Below, piece by piece: positions 1-8,678 of a DNA stretch of 64,000 nucleotides. How positions within the stretch are numbered: position 1 is the first letter of the stretch; every line of letters begins with the position of its first letter. The DNA is from Natrialba asiatica DSM 12278. GTDB lineage: Archaea > Halobacteriota > Halobacteria > Halobacteriales > Natrialbaceae. Under the pieces are notes generated by a model. The model saw only the letters and a program-made list of their open reading frames with translations. It made no database searches and was not told where the DNA came from. Location of the stretch: NCBI RefSeq assembly GCF_000337555.1, contig NZ_AOIO01000021.1, positions 207,852-271,851 on the forward strand, given 5' to 3'. Both the position numbers and the translations under genes were made by a program.

Positions 1-53
1 TCATCGACCGATACGTCGTGGGAGTCGTGGTAGACAACGCCTTTGATTGACAT
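1..53 (-). CDS. Zinc-type alcohol dehydrogenase family protein, N-terminal 17 residues (cut by window edge)
   Basis: An ATG at 51-53 on the minus strand opens a frame that runs off the window after MSIKGVVYHDSHDVSVD. A start of the form MKGVVYHDxHDVxV is typical of medium-chain zinc alcohol or formaldehyde dehydrogenases in haloarchaea, which use a GroES-like N-terminal domain. Only 17 residues are visible, with no zinc or NAD motif, so the assignment rests on this short resemblance. It lies downstream of pstB on the same strand, separated by about 214 bp that contain a TATA-like ctttaggg stretch (minus strand) near 88-96, so it probably has its own promoter. There is no phoU gene in this position, although phoU often follows pstB. 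Confidence 0.5.
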   Translation of the reverse strand, partial: MSIKGVVYHDSHDVSVD

Positions 54-267
54 CGGTGACACCTATTGGCCGCGACTCCGACCCTGTCCCTAAAGATTCG
101 CGGTGCACGTGCAACTCGGTGACGAACCGACCGCCCGAGCGCTGAACGCGGAGCGTGGAGCGTAGAGCGTGGAAAACCGAGTGCGAATCGGAAAGAGAAA
201 GAGAGAAAAATGCCAAAAACAAGGTCCAGAACCGCGAATAACCGGCCGAAACGAAGCTACTCGTCGA

Positions 268-1167
268 CTATCCGAACTTGCCCGTGATGTAATCCTCGAC
301 CCGATCGCTCTCCGGGTTCTCGAAGATTTTCGTCGTATCGTCGAACTCGACGAGGTTCCCCCCGGTGAGGAAGACGGCGGTCTTGTCGGAGATACGCGCC
401 GCCTGCTGCATGTTGTGAGTGACGATAATCACCGTGTACTCCTCGGCCAGATCCTCGATCAGATCTTCGATCTTCGAGGTTGCGACGGGGTCGAGCGCCG
501 ACGCCGGTTCGTCCATCAGGATGACCTCCGGATCGGGCGCGATCGCCCGTGCGATACACAGGCGCTGTTGTTGGCCGCCCGAGAGATCGAGGCCGCTCGA
601 GTCGAGTTGGTCCTCGACCTCGTCGAGCAACGCGGCGCGTTCGAGGGCCGTGTGGACCTTCTCGTCTAAGTTGTCATCTTGGCCCTGTACTCGAAGCCCG
701 TAGGCGACGTTGTCGTAGATGCTCTTCGGGAACGGGTTCGGCGACTGGAACACCATGCCGATCCGCCGGCGCAGCGCAACCGGGTCGACATCGTCGTCGT
801 AGACGTTCTTCTCGCGGAAGAACAACTCCCCGTCGACGCGGGCGATATCGATGAGGTCGTTCATGCGATTGATCGAGCGCAGGAACGTCGATTTTCCACA
901 GCCCGAGGGTCCGATAAGCGCCGTCACCTGCTGTTCCGGAATCTCCATCGAAATCCCGTTAAGCGCCTGGTCGTCGCCGTAGTACACGTCCAGATCGCGC
1001 GACTCGATGATCGTTCGATCGGCCACCGTCGCCGGGTCGTCACGCGAACTCGTTTCGACGCCGATATCGGTTCCGCGGTCCGCGAGACTGTCGGTGCCCG
1101 GCGTGGGATTTGGTTGCTGGTCGTCAGTCTGTTCCGTTTCCGAGGACGTCATCTGTCTGTTAGTCAT
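268..1167 (-). CDS. pstB: Phosphate ABC transporter ATP-binding protein PstB
   Basis: ATPase of the high-affinity phosphate importer PstSCAB, at the inner face of the membrane. The 299-residue protein has an acidic N-terminal extension of about 50 residues, a Walker A motif GPSGCGKST at about 86-94, a signature LSGGQQQR and a Walker B run [13 protein letters not shown], all as in PstB, which is usually about 255 residues. I take the ATG at 1167, two bases after the pstA stop; a second in-frame ATG at 1152 would remove only five residues. It is the last gene of pstS-pstC-pstA-pstB and is probably translationally coupled. The gene after it is not phoU. Identification is firm; the exact start is less so. 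Confidence 0.95.
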   Translation of the reverse strand: MTNRQMTSSETEQTDDQQPNPTPGTDSLADRGTDIGVETSSRDDPATVADRTIIESRDLDVYYGDDQALNGISMEIPEQQVTALIGPSGCGKSTFLRSINRMNDLIDIARVDGELFFREKNVYDDDVDPVALRRRIGMVFQSPNPFPKSIYDNVAYGLRVQGQDDNLDEKVHTALERAALLDEVEDQLDSSGLDLSGGQQQRLCIARAIAPDPEVILMDEPASALDPVATSKIEDLIEDLAEEYTVIIVTHNMQQAARISDKTAVFLTGGNLVEFDDTTKIFENPESDRVEDYITGKFG

Positions 1168-1169
1168 TG

Positions 1170-2060
1170 TCAGGTTCGCTGTTGATATCGATTCCGGATG
1201 ATGATCGCGACCGAGTTGATCGTAAGCAGGATTACGAGCAGCGTCACGACGCCGGCCGCAACGACGCCGTACTGGAACTCCGTCTGCGGGTACGACGCCC
1301 AGTTGTAGATTTGTAAGGGCATGGCGCTGACCTTGCTGAGAAGGCTGTTTGGAACTCCGAAGACGGTCGTCGGTGCCGCGATCATGATCAGCGGTGCCGT
1401 CTCGCCGATTGCACGACCCAGTGCGAGGATCGTCCCGGTCATGATGCCGGGCATCGCCCGTGGTAGAACAACGTTCCGGATCGTCTGCCACTTCGTCGCG
1501 CCCATCCCGTAGGATGCCTGTCGCTGCGAGTCGGGGACCGATCGAATCGCTTCCTGTGCCGAGATGATTACGATCGGCAGGATAAGCAAGGAGACGGTAA
1601 ACGCCGCGGCCAGCACCGACCCGTAGCCGATGTTAAAGAGCCCTACGAACAGCCCCAGTCCTAACAAACCGTACACAACTGAAGGAACGCCCGCAAGATT
1701 GGCGATGTTGAGCTGGATGAACCGCGTGAGGTAGCCGTCACTGGCGTACTCTTCGAGGTAGATCGCAGCCCCGACACCGAGCGGGAAGGTGACGAGCGCG
1801 ATCATGATCATAATCGCGATGGAGCCGACGATCGCGGGCAGGAATCCGGCATTGTTCGGATTCGGATGCGGCGGGTTCGTGAGGAAACCCCAGTCGAGCC
1901 AGCCGACCGCGTCGACGGCGACGTTCAGGAGCAACGCCGCGAGCGAGACGATGCCGATGAGCGTCGCCGCCAGTGCGAGCAGCCGGAACGCCACGTCTTT
2001 CGTGCGGCTGATCTGGCCGAACCCGGAGTCGACCGATGCCTCCTGCGTATCGGCAGCCAT
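1170..2060 (-). CDS. pstA: Phosphate ABC transporter permease PstA
   Basis: One of the two membrane subunits of the phosphate importer. The 296-residue protein has about six hydrophobic segments and the conserved cytoplasmic loop of binding-protein-dependent permeases, seen as [14 protein letters not shown] followed by [17 protein letters not shown]. This EAA-type loop contacts PstB. The ATG at 2058-2060 overlaps the last base of pstC, so the two permeases are coupled in one transcript. Length and topology match the PstA family, and its place between pstC and pstB separates it from PstC. Confidence 0.95.
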   Translation of the reverse strand: MAADTQEASVDSGFGQISRTKDVAFRLLALAATLIGIVSLAALLLNVAVDAVGWLDWGFLTNPPHPNPNNAGFLPAIVGSIAIMIMIALVTFPLGVGAAIYLEEYASDGYLTRFIQLNIANLAGVPSVVYGLLGLGLFVGLFNIGYGSVLAAAFTVSLLILPIVIISAQEAIRSVPDSQRQASYGMGATKWQTIRNVVLPRAMPGIMTGTILALGRAIGETAPLIMIAAPTTVFGVPNSLLSKVSAMPLQIYNWASYPQTEFQYGVVAAGVVTLLVILLTINSVAIIIRNRYQQRT

Positions 2061-2983
2061 TAGCGATACACCTCCCGATAGCGCGAGGCGACGAGTTCAC
2101 TGACGAGGTTCATGACGAAGGTGATGACGAATAGGGTGAGTCCGACTGCAAAGAGGCTCTTGTAGGCGGCTCCCTGACCGACGATGTCGCCGGTACCGAT
2201 CTGGACCATGGCAGAAGTCATGGGTTGGATCGAATCCAGGAACATCCCCGCCGGATCGGTCAGATCGACCATCCGCGGTGTCTGCCCCGCTGCGATAGCG
2301 ACGATCATCGTTTCGCCGATCGCCCGCGAGAGGGCGAGGATGAACGAGGAGATGATTCCCGAAAGCGCTGCCGGCACGACGACGGATGTCGAGACGGTAA
2401 ACTTCGTCGCCCCGAGTCCGTAGCTGGCCTGTCGAAGCGAGTCCGGGACTGCACTCATCGCGTCCTCGCTGATCGAGGATACCATCGGGATGATCATGAT
2501 CCCGACCATGATCGATGCCGAGAGCGCGTTGAACGTTGAGAGCGGCAGGATCGTATCTAGCGCCGGCGTCACGTAGACGAGCGCGAAGTAGCCGTAGACG
2601 ACCGTCGGCACGCCAGCCAGCACCTCGAGCGCCGGTTTGAGGTAGGCTCGTCGGCGCTCGGAGGCGTACTCGCTGAGATAGATCGCGGTCAGCAACCCGA
2701 TCGGAAGCGCGACCAGCGCCGAGCCGAGGGTGATGATCAACGTCCCCGAAATCAGCGGCAGCACGCCGAACGCGACCGGGTCGTTCGTCGGGCTCCACCG
2801 CGTTCCCGTAAGGAACTCGACCGGCGAGACGGTCGCGAAGAAATCGATCGCGTCGATGAGAAGCGTCGCGACGATGGCGACGGTAGTCAGGATCGACAGG
2901 AGCGCACACAGCATGAAGAGATAGCGAAATGCCGTGCCGCGCGCGGTGCGGATGCCGTCGTGAGAGAAGTCCGGCTGGCTCAT
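2060..2983 (-). CDS. pstC: Phosphate ABC transporter permease PstC
   Basis: Partner permease of PstA. The 307-residue protein begins with a short charged segment, then a hydrophobic helix (FRYLFMLCALLSILTTVAIV) and about five more membrane segments. The permease loop reads QASYGLGATKFTVS followed by ALSRAIGETMIVAIAAG. The ATG at 2981-2983 lies inside the end of pstS (4-base overlap) and is preceded by a gaggtga sequence that can serve as a ribosome binding site within the pstS coding end. It acts in the cytoplasmic membrane and forms the phosphate path together with PstA. Confidence 0.95.
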   Translation of the reverse strand: MSQPDFSHDGIRTARGTAFRYLFMLCALLSILTTVAIVATLLIDAIDFFATVSPVEFLTGTRWSPTNDPVAFGVLPLISGTLIITLGSALVALPIGLLTAIYLSEYASERRRAYLKPALEVLAGVPTVVYGYFALVYVTPALDTILPLSTFNALSASIMVGIMIIPMVSSISEDAMSAVPDSLRQASYGLGATKFTVSTSVVVPAALSGIISSFILALSRAIGETMIVAIAAGQTPRMVDLTDPAGMFLDSIQPMTSAMVQIGTGDIVGQGAAYKSLFAVGLTLFVITFVMNLVSELVASRYREVYR

Positions 2984-3954
2984 TCGGTCACCTCGGCGAT
3001 CGCTTCGTCGAGTTTCGCTAGGTTTTCGTCGCGTTGGTCCTCGGTGATCGGGACGTACCCAACCTCGGAAACCAGATCCGTCGCCGCTCGTTCCATATAG
3101 AAGCGAGCGAAGTCACGGACGGCTGGATCTGCGAGCGATTCCTTCGCGACGTAGATGAACAGCGGCCGCGAGAGCGGGGTATACTCACCGGACATCGCCG
3201 TCTCGATCGAGGGCTCCACGCAAGCGCCGTCGTCGTCGATCGAGAGCGCCTTGATCGAGTCCGGATTTTCGCTGTAGTACGAGAAGCCGAAGTAGCCCAT
3301 CGCGTACTCCGATCCCTGCACGCCCTGTACGATCGTTCGGTCGCGCTCGGTCGCGTGGTAGTCGCTTCGGTGGTTTTCCTCCTCGCCGATGATTGCCTCG
3401 TTGAAGTAATCGAACGTTCCGGAAGTCGTCGCAGCGCCGTACAGTTCGAACTCCTCGTCGGGCCAATCTTCGTCGATATCGCTCCAGCGCTCGGCTCCAC
3501 CGGCGCGCCAGATATCCCGGAGTTCGTCGACGGTAAGGCAATCAACCCAGTCGGCCTCCGGATTGACGACGACCGTCAACGCGTCCGTCGCGACCTGGAA
3601 CTCGATCGGCGTAATACCGTTCTCTCCACACTGTTCGGTTTCGGCGTCGGCGATCGCCCGACTCGCGTTGTTAATGTCGGTCCGTCCCGCACAGAAGAAG
3701 TTCCCGAACCCGCCGCCGGTCCCCGTCTTACTGAGCGAGAGGTTGACGGTCGGATTTTTCTCGGAAAATGCGGAGGCGATCGCCTCGGTCACGGGAAACA
3801 CGGTGCTGCTTCCCGCGATATTCACTTGATTGCCCTCTTCGGCGAAGACACCGGCACAACCGGCCATTCCGCCGGAGAGAGCAACACTTGCCGCGGCGAG
3901 AAAATCACGCCGACCGAGTCCGGTCGGCAAGGGCGCCGTGGTATCTCTCGACAT
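2980..3954 (-). CDS. pstS: Phosphate-binding lipoprotein PstS
   Basis: Extracellular phosphate receptor of the Pst system, 324 residues. The N-terminus carries a Tat signal (GRRDFLAAAS) and a lipobox MAGC with Cys33, so it should be exported folded and anchored by lipid, as usual in haloarchaea. The mature part has phosphate-binding-loop features such as AGSSTVFPVTEAIA near the start and ATTSGTFDYFNEAI in the middle. I choose the ATG at 3954: it directly precedes the signal peptide and lies about 26 bp from a TATA-like box, while an upstream GTG would add eight unlikely residues. First gene of the operon, divergent from a PhoU-type regulator. Confidence 0.95.
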   Translation of the reverse strand: MSRDTTAPLPTGLGRRDFLAAASVALSGGMAGCAGVFAEEGNQVNIAGSSTVFPVTEAIASAFSEKNPTVNLSLSKTGTGGGFGNFFCAGRTDINNASRAIADAETEQCGENGITPIEFQVATDALTVVVNPEADWVDCLTVDELRDIWRAGGAERWSDIDEDWPDEEFELYGAATTSGTFDYFNEAIIGEEENHRSDYHATERDRTIVQGVQGSEYAMGYFGFSYYSENPDSIKALSIDDDGACVEPSIETAMSGEYTPLSRPLFIYVAKESLADPAVRDFARFYMERAATDLVSEVGYVPITEDQRDENLAKLDEAIAEVTE

Positions 3955-3976
3955 CACTGAAGAATCGCCAGCACCC

Positions 3977-3985
3977 AAATAAGTA
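3977..3985 (-). promoter_or_regulatory. TATA-like box of pstS
   Basis: On the minus strand this reads tacttattt, centred about 26 bp before the pstS ATG at 3954. That is the usual distance for a leaderless haloarchaeal transcript. A much more AT-rich stretch at about 4000-4022 could hold a second TATA element or a regulator site. Confidence 0.5.
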
Positions 3986-4314
3986 CTCTACTATGATGGC
4001 TATATATCTATATATAATATCCATCCTGAGTTTCCTCAATGAGATAGATAGCCAGTCTGGTCGTCACCCCCGCCATGCGCCGGGATGACGAACGATTACG
4101 GAGCCGTTACGAATCAGTAGTCTTAACATAGCTTTAGACATCTATACTGCATTGCCGTCGTCTCACGTACAGACGGAACTGTTCCGGAGTGATCCACAGT
4201 TATATGTATCTAGTTACCCTATTCGTTCTGATGGCCATAGTGATCGGTGAATATCCCATTTCCGGGCCCAATACATCCATTTTATAGCTGGCAGTGATCT
4301 CTATAGATAGCAGG
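3986..4314. promoter_or_regulatory. Divergent regulatory region between pstS and the PhoU-type gene
   Basis: About 390 bp separate the two divergent starts and hold no convincing gene. The region is AT-rich at 4000-4022 (runs of ta) and again at 4200-4345. A 9-mer atagatagc occurs at 4044-4052 and at 4303-4311 in the same orientation; the second copy sits directly upstream of the TATA-like box of the PhoU-type gene. In haloarchaea pst genes respond to phosphate starvation, so a shared operator is plausible, but no specific binding site is proven by the sequence. Confidence 0.4.
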
Positions 4315-4325
4315 GTATTTATATT
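4315..4325 (+). promoter_or_regulatory. TATA-like box of the PhoU-type regulator gene
   Basis: The sequence gtatttatatt is centred about 28 bp before the ATG at 4348, as expected for a leaderless transcript. It supports 4348 as the start rather than the upstream in-frame codon at 4294, which lies before the box. Confidence 0.55.
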
Positions 4326-4347
4326 CGAACGCTCAAACACCTCCGGT

Positions 4348-5343
4348 ATGGAAACGCGGAAGGTTCAGGTGACCGGCGGATCGACGTACACCGTCTCACT
4401 GCCTAAGACGTGGGCGACCGAAAACGATGTCGAGGCCGGAACGACAGTCGAGTTCTATCCGGAGGACGATGCGCTCTTGCTCACGCCGGCAAGCGATATC
4501 GAGCGCCAAGAAGGAACGCTCGACGTCTCCGATCTCGAAGGCGAACGCCTAACCAGGGCCGTGATGACCATGTACGTCAGCGGGTTCGACCTCATCCGGC
4601 TCGAGGCAACCCGGATCACGACCGACCAGCGCCGGGCGATTCGGAACGCCACGCAGAGCCTCGTCGGCGTCGAAGTTCTCGAAGAGACGAACGACAGTGT
4701 CGTCATCCAGGATCTGCTCGATTCCGCCGAACTCTCGATCGTCAACGCCGTCTCGCGCATGCGCCTGATAGCGAGTTCGATGCTCGCCGATGCCGTCACC
4801 GCCCTCGTCGAGAACGACGACGACATCGCACTCGACGTGATCCAGCGCGACGACGACGTCGATCGCCTCTGGCTCGTCGTCTCCCGTATCTTCCGGGCGA
4901 CGCTTCGCTCCCCGCGCGCCGCGGAAGAACTCGGCGTGCCCCGCGAGGACTGTTTCGACTACCACTCGAGCGCGCGCCAACTCGAGCGCATCGCCGACCA
5001 CGCCACCAAGATCAGCAATCTCGCGCTCAAACTCCAGGAGATTCCGGAATCGGTCGCCGAGGCGGTCGTTGCGCTTCACGAGGACGCTGCCGACGTCTTA
5101 GAGAAGTCGATGGACGCGCTGGTCGCCGACGATTCCGAGGAAGCAAATCGACTGGGACACGCCGCCCGCCAGGCCGTCGTCGAAATCGACGAACACACCA
5201 GGACGATCGACGACATGCTCCGTGAACTCGATCCCGTACAGGCCCAGTCGCTCGGTCTGATCGTCGACTCGCTTTCGCGAAGCGCAGACTACGGTGGAAA
5301 CATCGCCGAGACGGCGTTGCAGAAGGCGGCTCCGCGGCCCTAA
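4348..5343 (+). CDS. PhoU-type phosphate signalling regulator with AbrB/SpoVT-like N-terminal domain
   Basis: Likely regulator of phosphate uptake. The 331-residue protein starts METRKVQVTGGSTYTVSLPK, a swapped-hairpin AbrB/MazE-type DNA-binding domain of about 50 residues, and continues with helical PhoU-like repeats over about 90-331 (for example ERIADHATKISNLALKLQEI). PhoU proteins bind Pst components and sensor proteins; the added DNA-binding domain suggests direct transcription control. The start was set by the TATA-like box at 4315-4325. It is divergent from pstSCAB, which supports a role in controlling that operon, though this is inference. Codon use and composition are like the neighbours. 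Confidence 0.88.
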   Translation: METRKVQVTGGSTYTVSLPKTWATENDVEAGTTVEFYPEDDALLLTPASDIERQEGTLDVSDLEGERLTRAVMTMYVSGFDLIRLEATRITTDQRRAIRNATQSLVGVEVLEETNDSVVIQDLLDSAELSIVNAVSRMRLIASSMLADAVTALVENDDDIALDVIQRDDDVDRLWLVVSRIFRATLRSPRAAEELGVPREDCFDYHSSARQLERIADHATKISNLALKLQEIPESVAEAVVALHEDAADVLEKSMDALVADDSEEANRLGHAARQAVVEIDEHTRTIDDMLRELDPVQAQSLGLIVDSLSRSADYGGNIAETALQKAAPRP

Positions 5344-5460
5344 TCGTAATCGTAGTCGTAACCGTAACCGGTTCTCCGAGCGCCAGCGTTCGTTCTCCGC
5401 ACTGTTCCGCCGCGGCGGGTTTGACTCGAATTCAATTGAAATCCGGTGTGCAATCCACGA

Positions 5461-5856
5461 TCACGACCAGCGGTCGGAAACGCGACGGGCCAGCGGTCCT
5501 GTCTCGGCGTCAATCTGTCGGTGAAACAGGTACTGGACGAATGCCGGGAATGCCCCGAAAATACCGATGAGTCCGAGTACCGTCATCTGGGAGACGGCAT
5601 TCGTGGCGATTGCAACCAGCCCGCCCACGCCGAGTAGCACCAAGAGGAGGACGGAACCGAGATATATGCGCGACCGGACAGGGGCCGCCGCCTTCTCGTC
5701 CGCATCGTACAGGAAGAACTCGTAGAGACAGAGGACTCCTGCGAGAACGACGGCGAACGAGAGGGCGGCGGCGAACGGAGCGAGCATACCTACTAGGTAG
5801 AAAGACACCATCATAAAATACTCGACCGTTCCGAATCTTCGTATCAGACTGGACAT
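5461..5856 (-). CDS. Small membrane protein of unknown function
   Basis: A 131-residue protein with four probable membrane helices (about 12-32, 33-50, 66-85, 90-110), a short charged loop DADEKAAAPVRSR between the second and third, and a basic C-terminus. I do not recognise the family. It converges with the PhoU-type gene; the 117-bp spacer contains a short tandem tract of the type gtaatc/gtagtc/gtaacc at 5344-5372. The ATG at 5856 is the only sensible start. Nothing in the context gives a function. Confidence 0.7.
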   Translation of the reverse strand: MSSLIRRFGTVEYFMMVSFYLVGMLAPFAAALSFAVVLAGVLCLYEFFLYDADEKAAAPVRSRIYLGSVLLLVLLGVGGLVAIATNAVSQMTVLGLIGIFGAFPAFVQYLFHRQIDAETGPLARRVSDRWS

Positions 5857-5957
5857 CTCCGTCTCGAACGCGTCTCACGACCGAGGTTGGTGCCGAGGAC
5901 GTCGGCGACAGCGTGTTCCCCCCAATCTCTACACACGATGATGGTGTACGGTATCGT

Positions 5958-6377
5958 ATGAGAACTCCCGAGGAGTCCCTCGAACGATTGTACACGGATG
6001 TCTGGAACGGCGAAAACCCGGAGGCGGCAGACGAATTGGTGCACGAGACGTACGTCATCCACGATCGCGATCTGGCCGCGGAACTGCAGGGTCCCGAATT
6101 GTACAAGGCGCTCGCAAGCGCCACGCGAGAGATCTTCCCAGACATGACGTTCGAGATAGCGGACGTGGTCGCCGCCGGCGAGACGGTGGCTGTTCGGTGG
6201 ACGATGACGGGCACGCACCGCGGAGAGCTGTTCGGCGTCGAACCGACCGGACGGCAGGTCGAACTCCCGGCGATCGAGTTCAATCGCTTCGAGGACGGGA
6301 TGCTCATCGAAACGTGGACCCAGAGCGACCAGTTCGGACTCTTGCACCAATTGGGAGTGGATCCGACGGCCGAGTGA
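5958..6377 (+). CDS. SnoaL-like polyketide cyclase family protein
   Basis: A 139-residue protein of the NTF2 fold. It shows the usual SnoaL pattern: an N-terminal helix ending LYTDVWNGENPEAADELV, a strand HETYVIHDRD, the core FPDMTFEIADVVAAGETVAVRW and the end IEFNRFEDGMLIETWTQSDQFGLLHQLG. Members are small ester cyclases or binding proteins with varied substrates, so no reaction can be named. The ATG at 5958 was chosen because the 15 residues added by an upstream start do not fit the fold. It is divergent from the membrane protein at 5461-5856 and stands alone. Confidence 0.8.
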   Translation: MRTPEESLERLYTDVWNGENPEAADELVHETYVIHDRDLAAELQGPELYKALASATREIFPDMTFEIADVVAAGETVAVRWTMTGTHRGELFGVEPTGRQVELPAIEFNRFEDGMLIETWTQSDQFGLLHQLGVDPTAE

Positions 6378-6503
6378 GATCAGCGCCAAACGCCATGACG
6401 CAAGCAACGCCGAAAGCACGTCCAGCGACGCGCTGACAGCGCTGTCGGATTGACACTGCTGGTGCTATGGAAAACGAGTCGAAGAGAATCGAGTCGGCGT
6501 CGA

Positions 6504-6878
6504 TCAGTTATCGAGCAGCACGGCGTTGACCTGGCCGGTCTGGCCGGGTCGGGACGTAACGCGGGCCTCGCCCTCGGAGGTCGCGATAACGGCACCCTTC
6601 GTGATGATGTTTCGGCGGACGTAGTTCGGGTTGGCATCGTTCTCGACGACGTCCTCGATGTCCGCGGAGACCGTTTCGTCGTCGGTGTTGACGCTTGCAA
6701 CGTCCGTCGCGAGCGCACGCGTCTTCGTGTCGTTGCCGCGGACATCGACGGTCCGGAAGCGCGGTTCGCCGACCTGCGTCTCCGTCGGCAGTCGGCCGAG
6801 TTCGTCCTTTCGGCGCTTGCGAACGTTCTTCAGTCGACCGCCGGTTCGCTTTCGCGTAGAGCGTCCCTGGTCTTGCAT
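6504..6878 (-). CDS. rps8e: 30S ribosomal protein S8e
   Basis: Archaeal and eukaryotic small-subunit protein S8e, 124 residues. The start MQDQGRSTRKRTGGRLKNVR is the hallmark of the family, followed by KRKDELGR-type residues, the motif RNIITKGAVI and the C-terminal GQVNAVLLDN. The ATG at 6878 lies about 24 bp from a TATA-like aagtattt (minus strand, 6899-6906), which fits a leaderless transcript. It is not in a ribosomal operon here; the upstream gene on the same strand is a PQQ-propeller lipoprotein. Confidence 0.97.
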   Translation of the reverse strand: MQDQGRSTRKRTGGRLKNVRKRRKDELGRLPTETQVGEPRFRTVDVRGNDTKTRALATDVASVNTDDETVSADIEDVVENDANPNYVRRNIITKGAVIATSEGEARVTSRPGQTGQVNAVLLDN

Positions 6879-6944
6879 ACGCGGGAACTGTCCCGGCAAA
6901 TACTTGAATGCACGCTTTCGTGCCGGCGGGACCGACACCGTGTG

Positions 6945-8339
6945 TCAGTCGTCGGCGACCAGACAGTAGGCGTGCCCCGGTTCCTCGAGCGTCGTCGTCT
7001 CCTCGTCATCGTCGTAATAATTCGAAATTACGCCGCGCTCGGCGTAGTAGATCCGCCCGTTGACGGGCACGGGGGCACTGGTGACGCGACCCCGGTTTTC
7101 GACGCGCCAACGACGGTCTCCGGTCTCCTTGTCGAGCGCGTACAGGTGCGAGTCGTACGAGCCGGCGAGTACCGTCTCGGCCGTGACCGTCAGTGCTCCG
7201 ATGACGCGCCCGTTGACGTTCGTCGACCACAGTTCCTCGCCGGACTCGGCATCGAGCGCGTAGACGTAGTTGTCGTCGCTTCCCATGTAGACGATATCTT
7301 CTTCGACATCGACCGCCGGATTCGACATCACCGACGCTCCCGTCTCGAACACCCACTCCTCCTCGCCGTCCGCCAGATCGAGACAGTAGAAGTTGTCGTC
7401 CCAACTCCCGACGTAGCCGTAGCCGTCGTGGGCCGCGACGGTCCCCTTGATCTGGGCACCCTTCCGAAACGCACCATCCGCGGCTTCTTCGCCGTCCGCG
7501 TCGGCCTGGTACTGCCAACTGAACTCGAGTTCAGGGAACTCCCAACAGTAGACGGCACCGTCGTTCGAGCCGGCGAGTATCCGTCCGGCGTCGAGGTCGA
7601 TCGTCGGCGAGGGATGGGCCTGCCCCCAGATGCGGTCGTCGCTCCAGGTTGGGTCGCCAGTGTTCGGGTCGATCGCCCAGAGCGCACCGCTCGAGGGCGG
7701 GGCGAATTCGGAGATGACGTACAGCGTGCCGTCGTGGTAGGCCGGGCTCGAGCCGATCGCGAGCGCGCCGTCGAGTTCGGCGGAGCGAGTGCGCCAGACG
7801 ATGTCGCCGCTGTCGGTGTCGAGCGCGTAGAGGTCGCCGTCGTAGCCGCCGATGTAGGCGGTATCACCGACGATGGCGGGGGAGCCGTGGAAGCCGAGTT
7901 CGGTCGCGCCGGTTTGAGTCGTCCAGCGCAGTTCGCCCGCGGGCGTGTAGGCGTGAACGCGGCCGGTGTCGCCGGCGAATAGGATCGTCTCGCCGTCGGG
8001 CGTCGGGAGGGGGCTAGATTTGGCTGCGGTGTGGCCGACGGAGTTGATCGGGAAGGTCCAGTCGACGTGTACGGCATCGGGGACGACCTCGTCGGGGTAG
8101 TAGCCGAGTCGACGTAGGCCGTTCTGGAACAGGGAGACGTCTTCGGAGCCGTTGACGAGGCCGCCGAGCGTGTTCGGCAGGTCGACGCAACCGGCGAGGC
8201 CCGTCGCCGCGGCGGTTGCAGTCGCGGTAGCGCCGAGAAAACGGCGTCGCGATGCGTTCGCCTCGCCGTCGGCGGGGGAGGTTCGAGATCGAGGGCGGGT
8301 TCGGGATCGACGAGATCGGGGTCGGTGTGGCGGTTCCAT
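6945..8339 (-). CDS. PQQ-like beta-propeller repeat lipoprotein
   Basis: A 464-residue exported protein. The N-terminus holds an Arg-rich region, then SRRRFLGATATATAAATG and a lipobox LAGC, a Tat lipoprotein signal. The rest is a chain of PQQ or BamB-type propeller blades with recurring patterns such as LYALDTDSGDIVW, YVYALDAESGEELW and LYALDKETGDRRW. Such proteins are extracellular; they bind a cofactor in dehydrogenases or serve as scaffolds. No heme or dehydrogenase domain is present, so binding or scaffold use is more likely. The ATG at 8339 gives a plain Tat signal. It is followed downstream by rps8e with its own promoter. Confidence 0.88.
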   Translation of the reverse strand: MEPPHRPRSRRSRTRPRSRTSPADGEANASRRRFLGATATATAAATGLAGCVDLPNTLGGLVNGSEDVSLFQNGLRRLGYYPDEVVPDAVHVDWTFPINSVGHTAAKSSPLPTPDGETILFAGDTGRVHAYTPAGELRWTTQTGATELGFHGSPAIVGDTAYIGGYDGDLYALDTDSGDIVWRTRSAELDGALAIGSSPAYHDGTLYVISEFAPPSSGALWAIDPNTGDPTWSDDRIWGQAHPSPTIDLDAGRILAGSNDGAVYCWEFPELEFSWQYQADADGEEAADGAFRKGAQIKGTVAAHDGYGYVGSWDDNFYCLDLADGEEEWVFETGASVMSNPAVDVEEDIVYMGSDDNYVYALDAESGEELWSTNVNGRVIGALTVTAETVLAGSYDSHLYALDKETGDRRWRVENRGRVTSAPVPVNGRIYYAERGVISNYYDDDEETTTLEEPGHAYCLVADD

Positions 8340-8503
8340 AGCGCGCTCTAGCAACAGCCACGGTCGAGACCGGCTAAATACCGGCGATTTGTTGCACGCG
8401 TCGCCCGGGTGAGTGGTGCCGGGGAGAAGGCGGAGACGAAGATACCGCGACGGCTATGCAGCGTTCGTTTCACGGGAACGAAGAGCACGCGGTCTGTATT
8501 CAC

Positions 8504-8678
8504 CTACGGCCTGAACACGCGCCAGACGGCGCGGGGATGCAGTAGTGCGGTCGGTGGTTTCTCCATCATTTGCACACTGAAGAAGAGATCCCACAGGTGG
8601 CCGTCGGTGTGGGCCTTCCGAAGGAGGCGAGACAGATACCAGTTCAGGAAATACGTCTTACAAAGCCGATACTCGTCG
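8504..8678 (-). pseudogene. Probable C-terminal gene remnant (about 57 codons, no start)
   Basis: Just downstream of the malic enzyme stop, on the same strand, a frame encodes EYRLCKTYFLNWYLSRLLRK and then HTDGHLWDLFFSVQMMEKPP, LLHPRAVWRVFRP and a stop (codon 8504-8506). The residue pattern looks like real protein, with Trp, Phe and Tyr at high frequency, but there is no start codon and the frame simply continues into the malic enzyme gene. I read it as the tail of a larger gene truncated by recombination. It may resemble the end of an FAD-dependent reductase of the geranylgeranyl reductase type, but that is a weak impression. The other part of this 339-bp gap (8340-8503) holds nothing I recognise. 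Confidence 0.45.

Noticed and set aside
5344..5372. Tandem gtaatc-like tract as a terminator or an operator
   Set aside because: It lies between converging genes and has neither a hairpin nor a T-run; it fits better with the general short-period repeats of this genome.
6450..7982. A 510-codon open frame on the plus strand
   Set aside because: It lies antisense to rps8e and the PQQ-propeller gene. High GC and codon bias leave long antisense frames open; its product is Arg- and Val-rich and has no domain.
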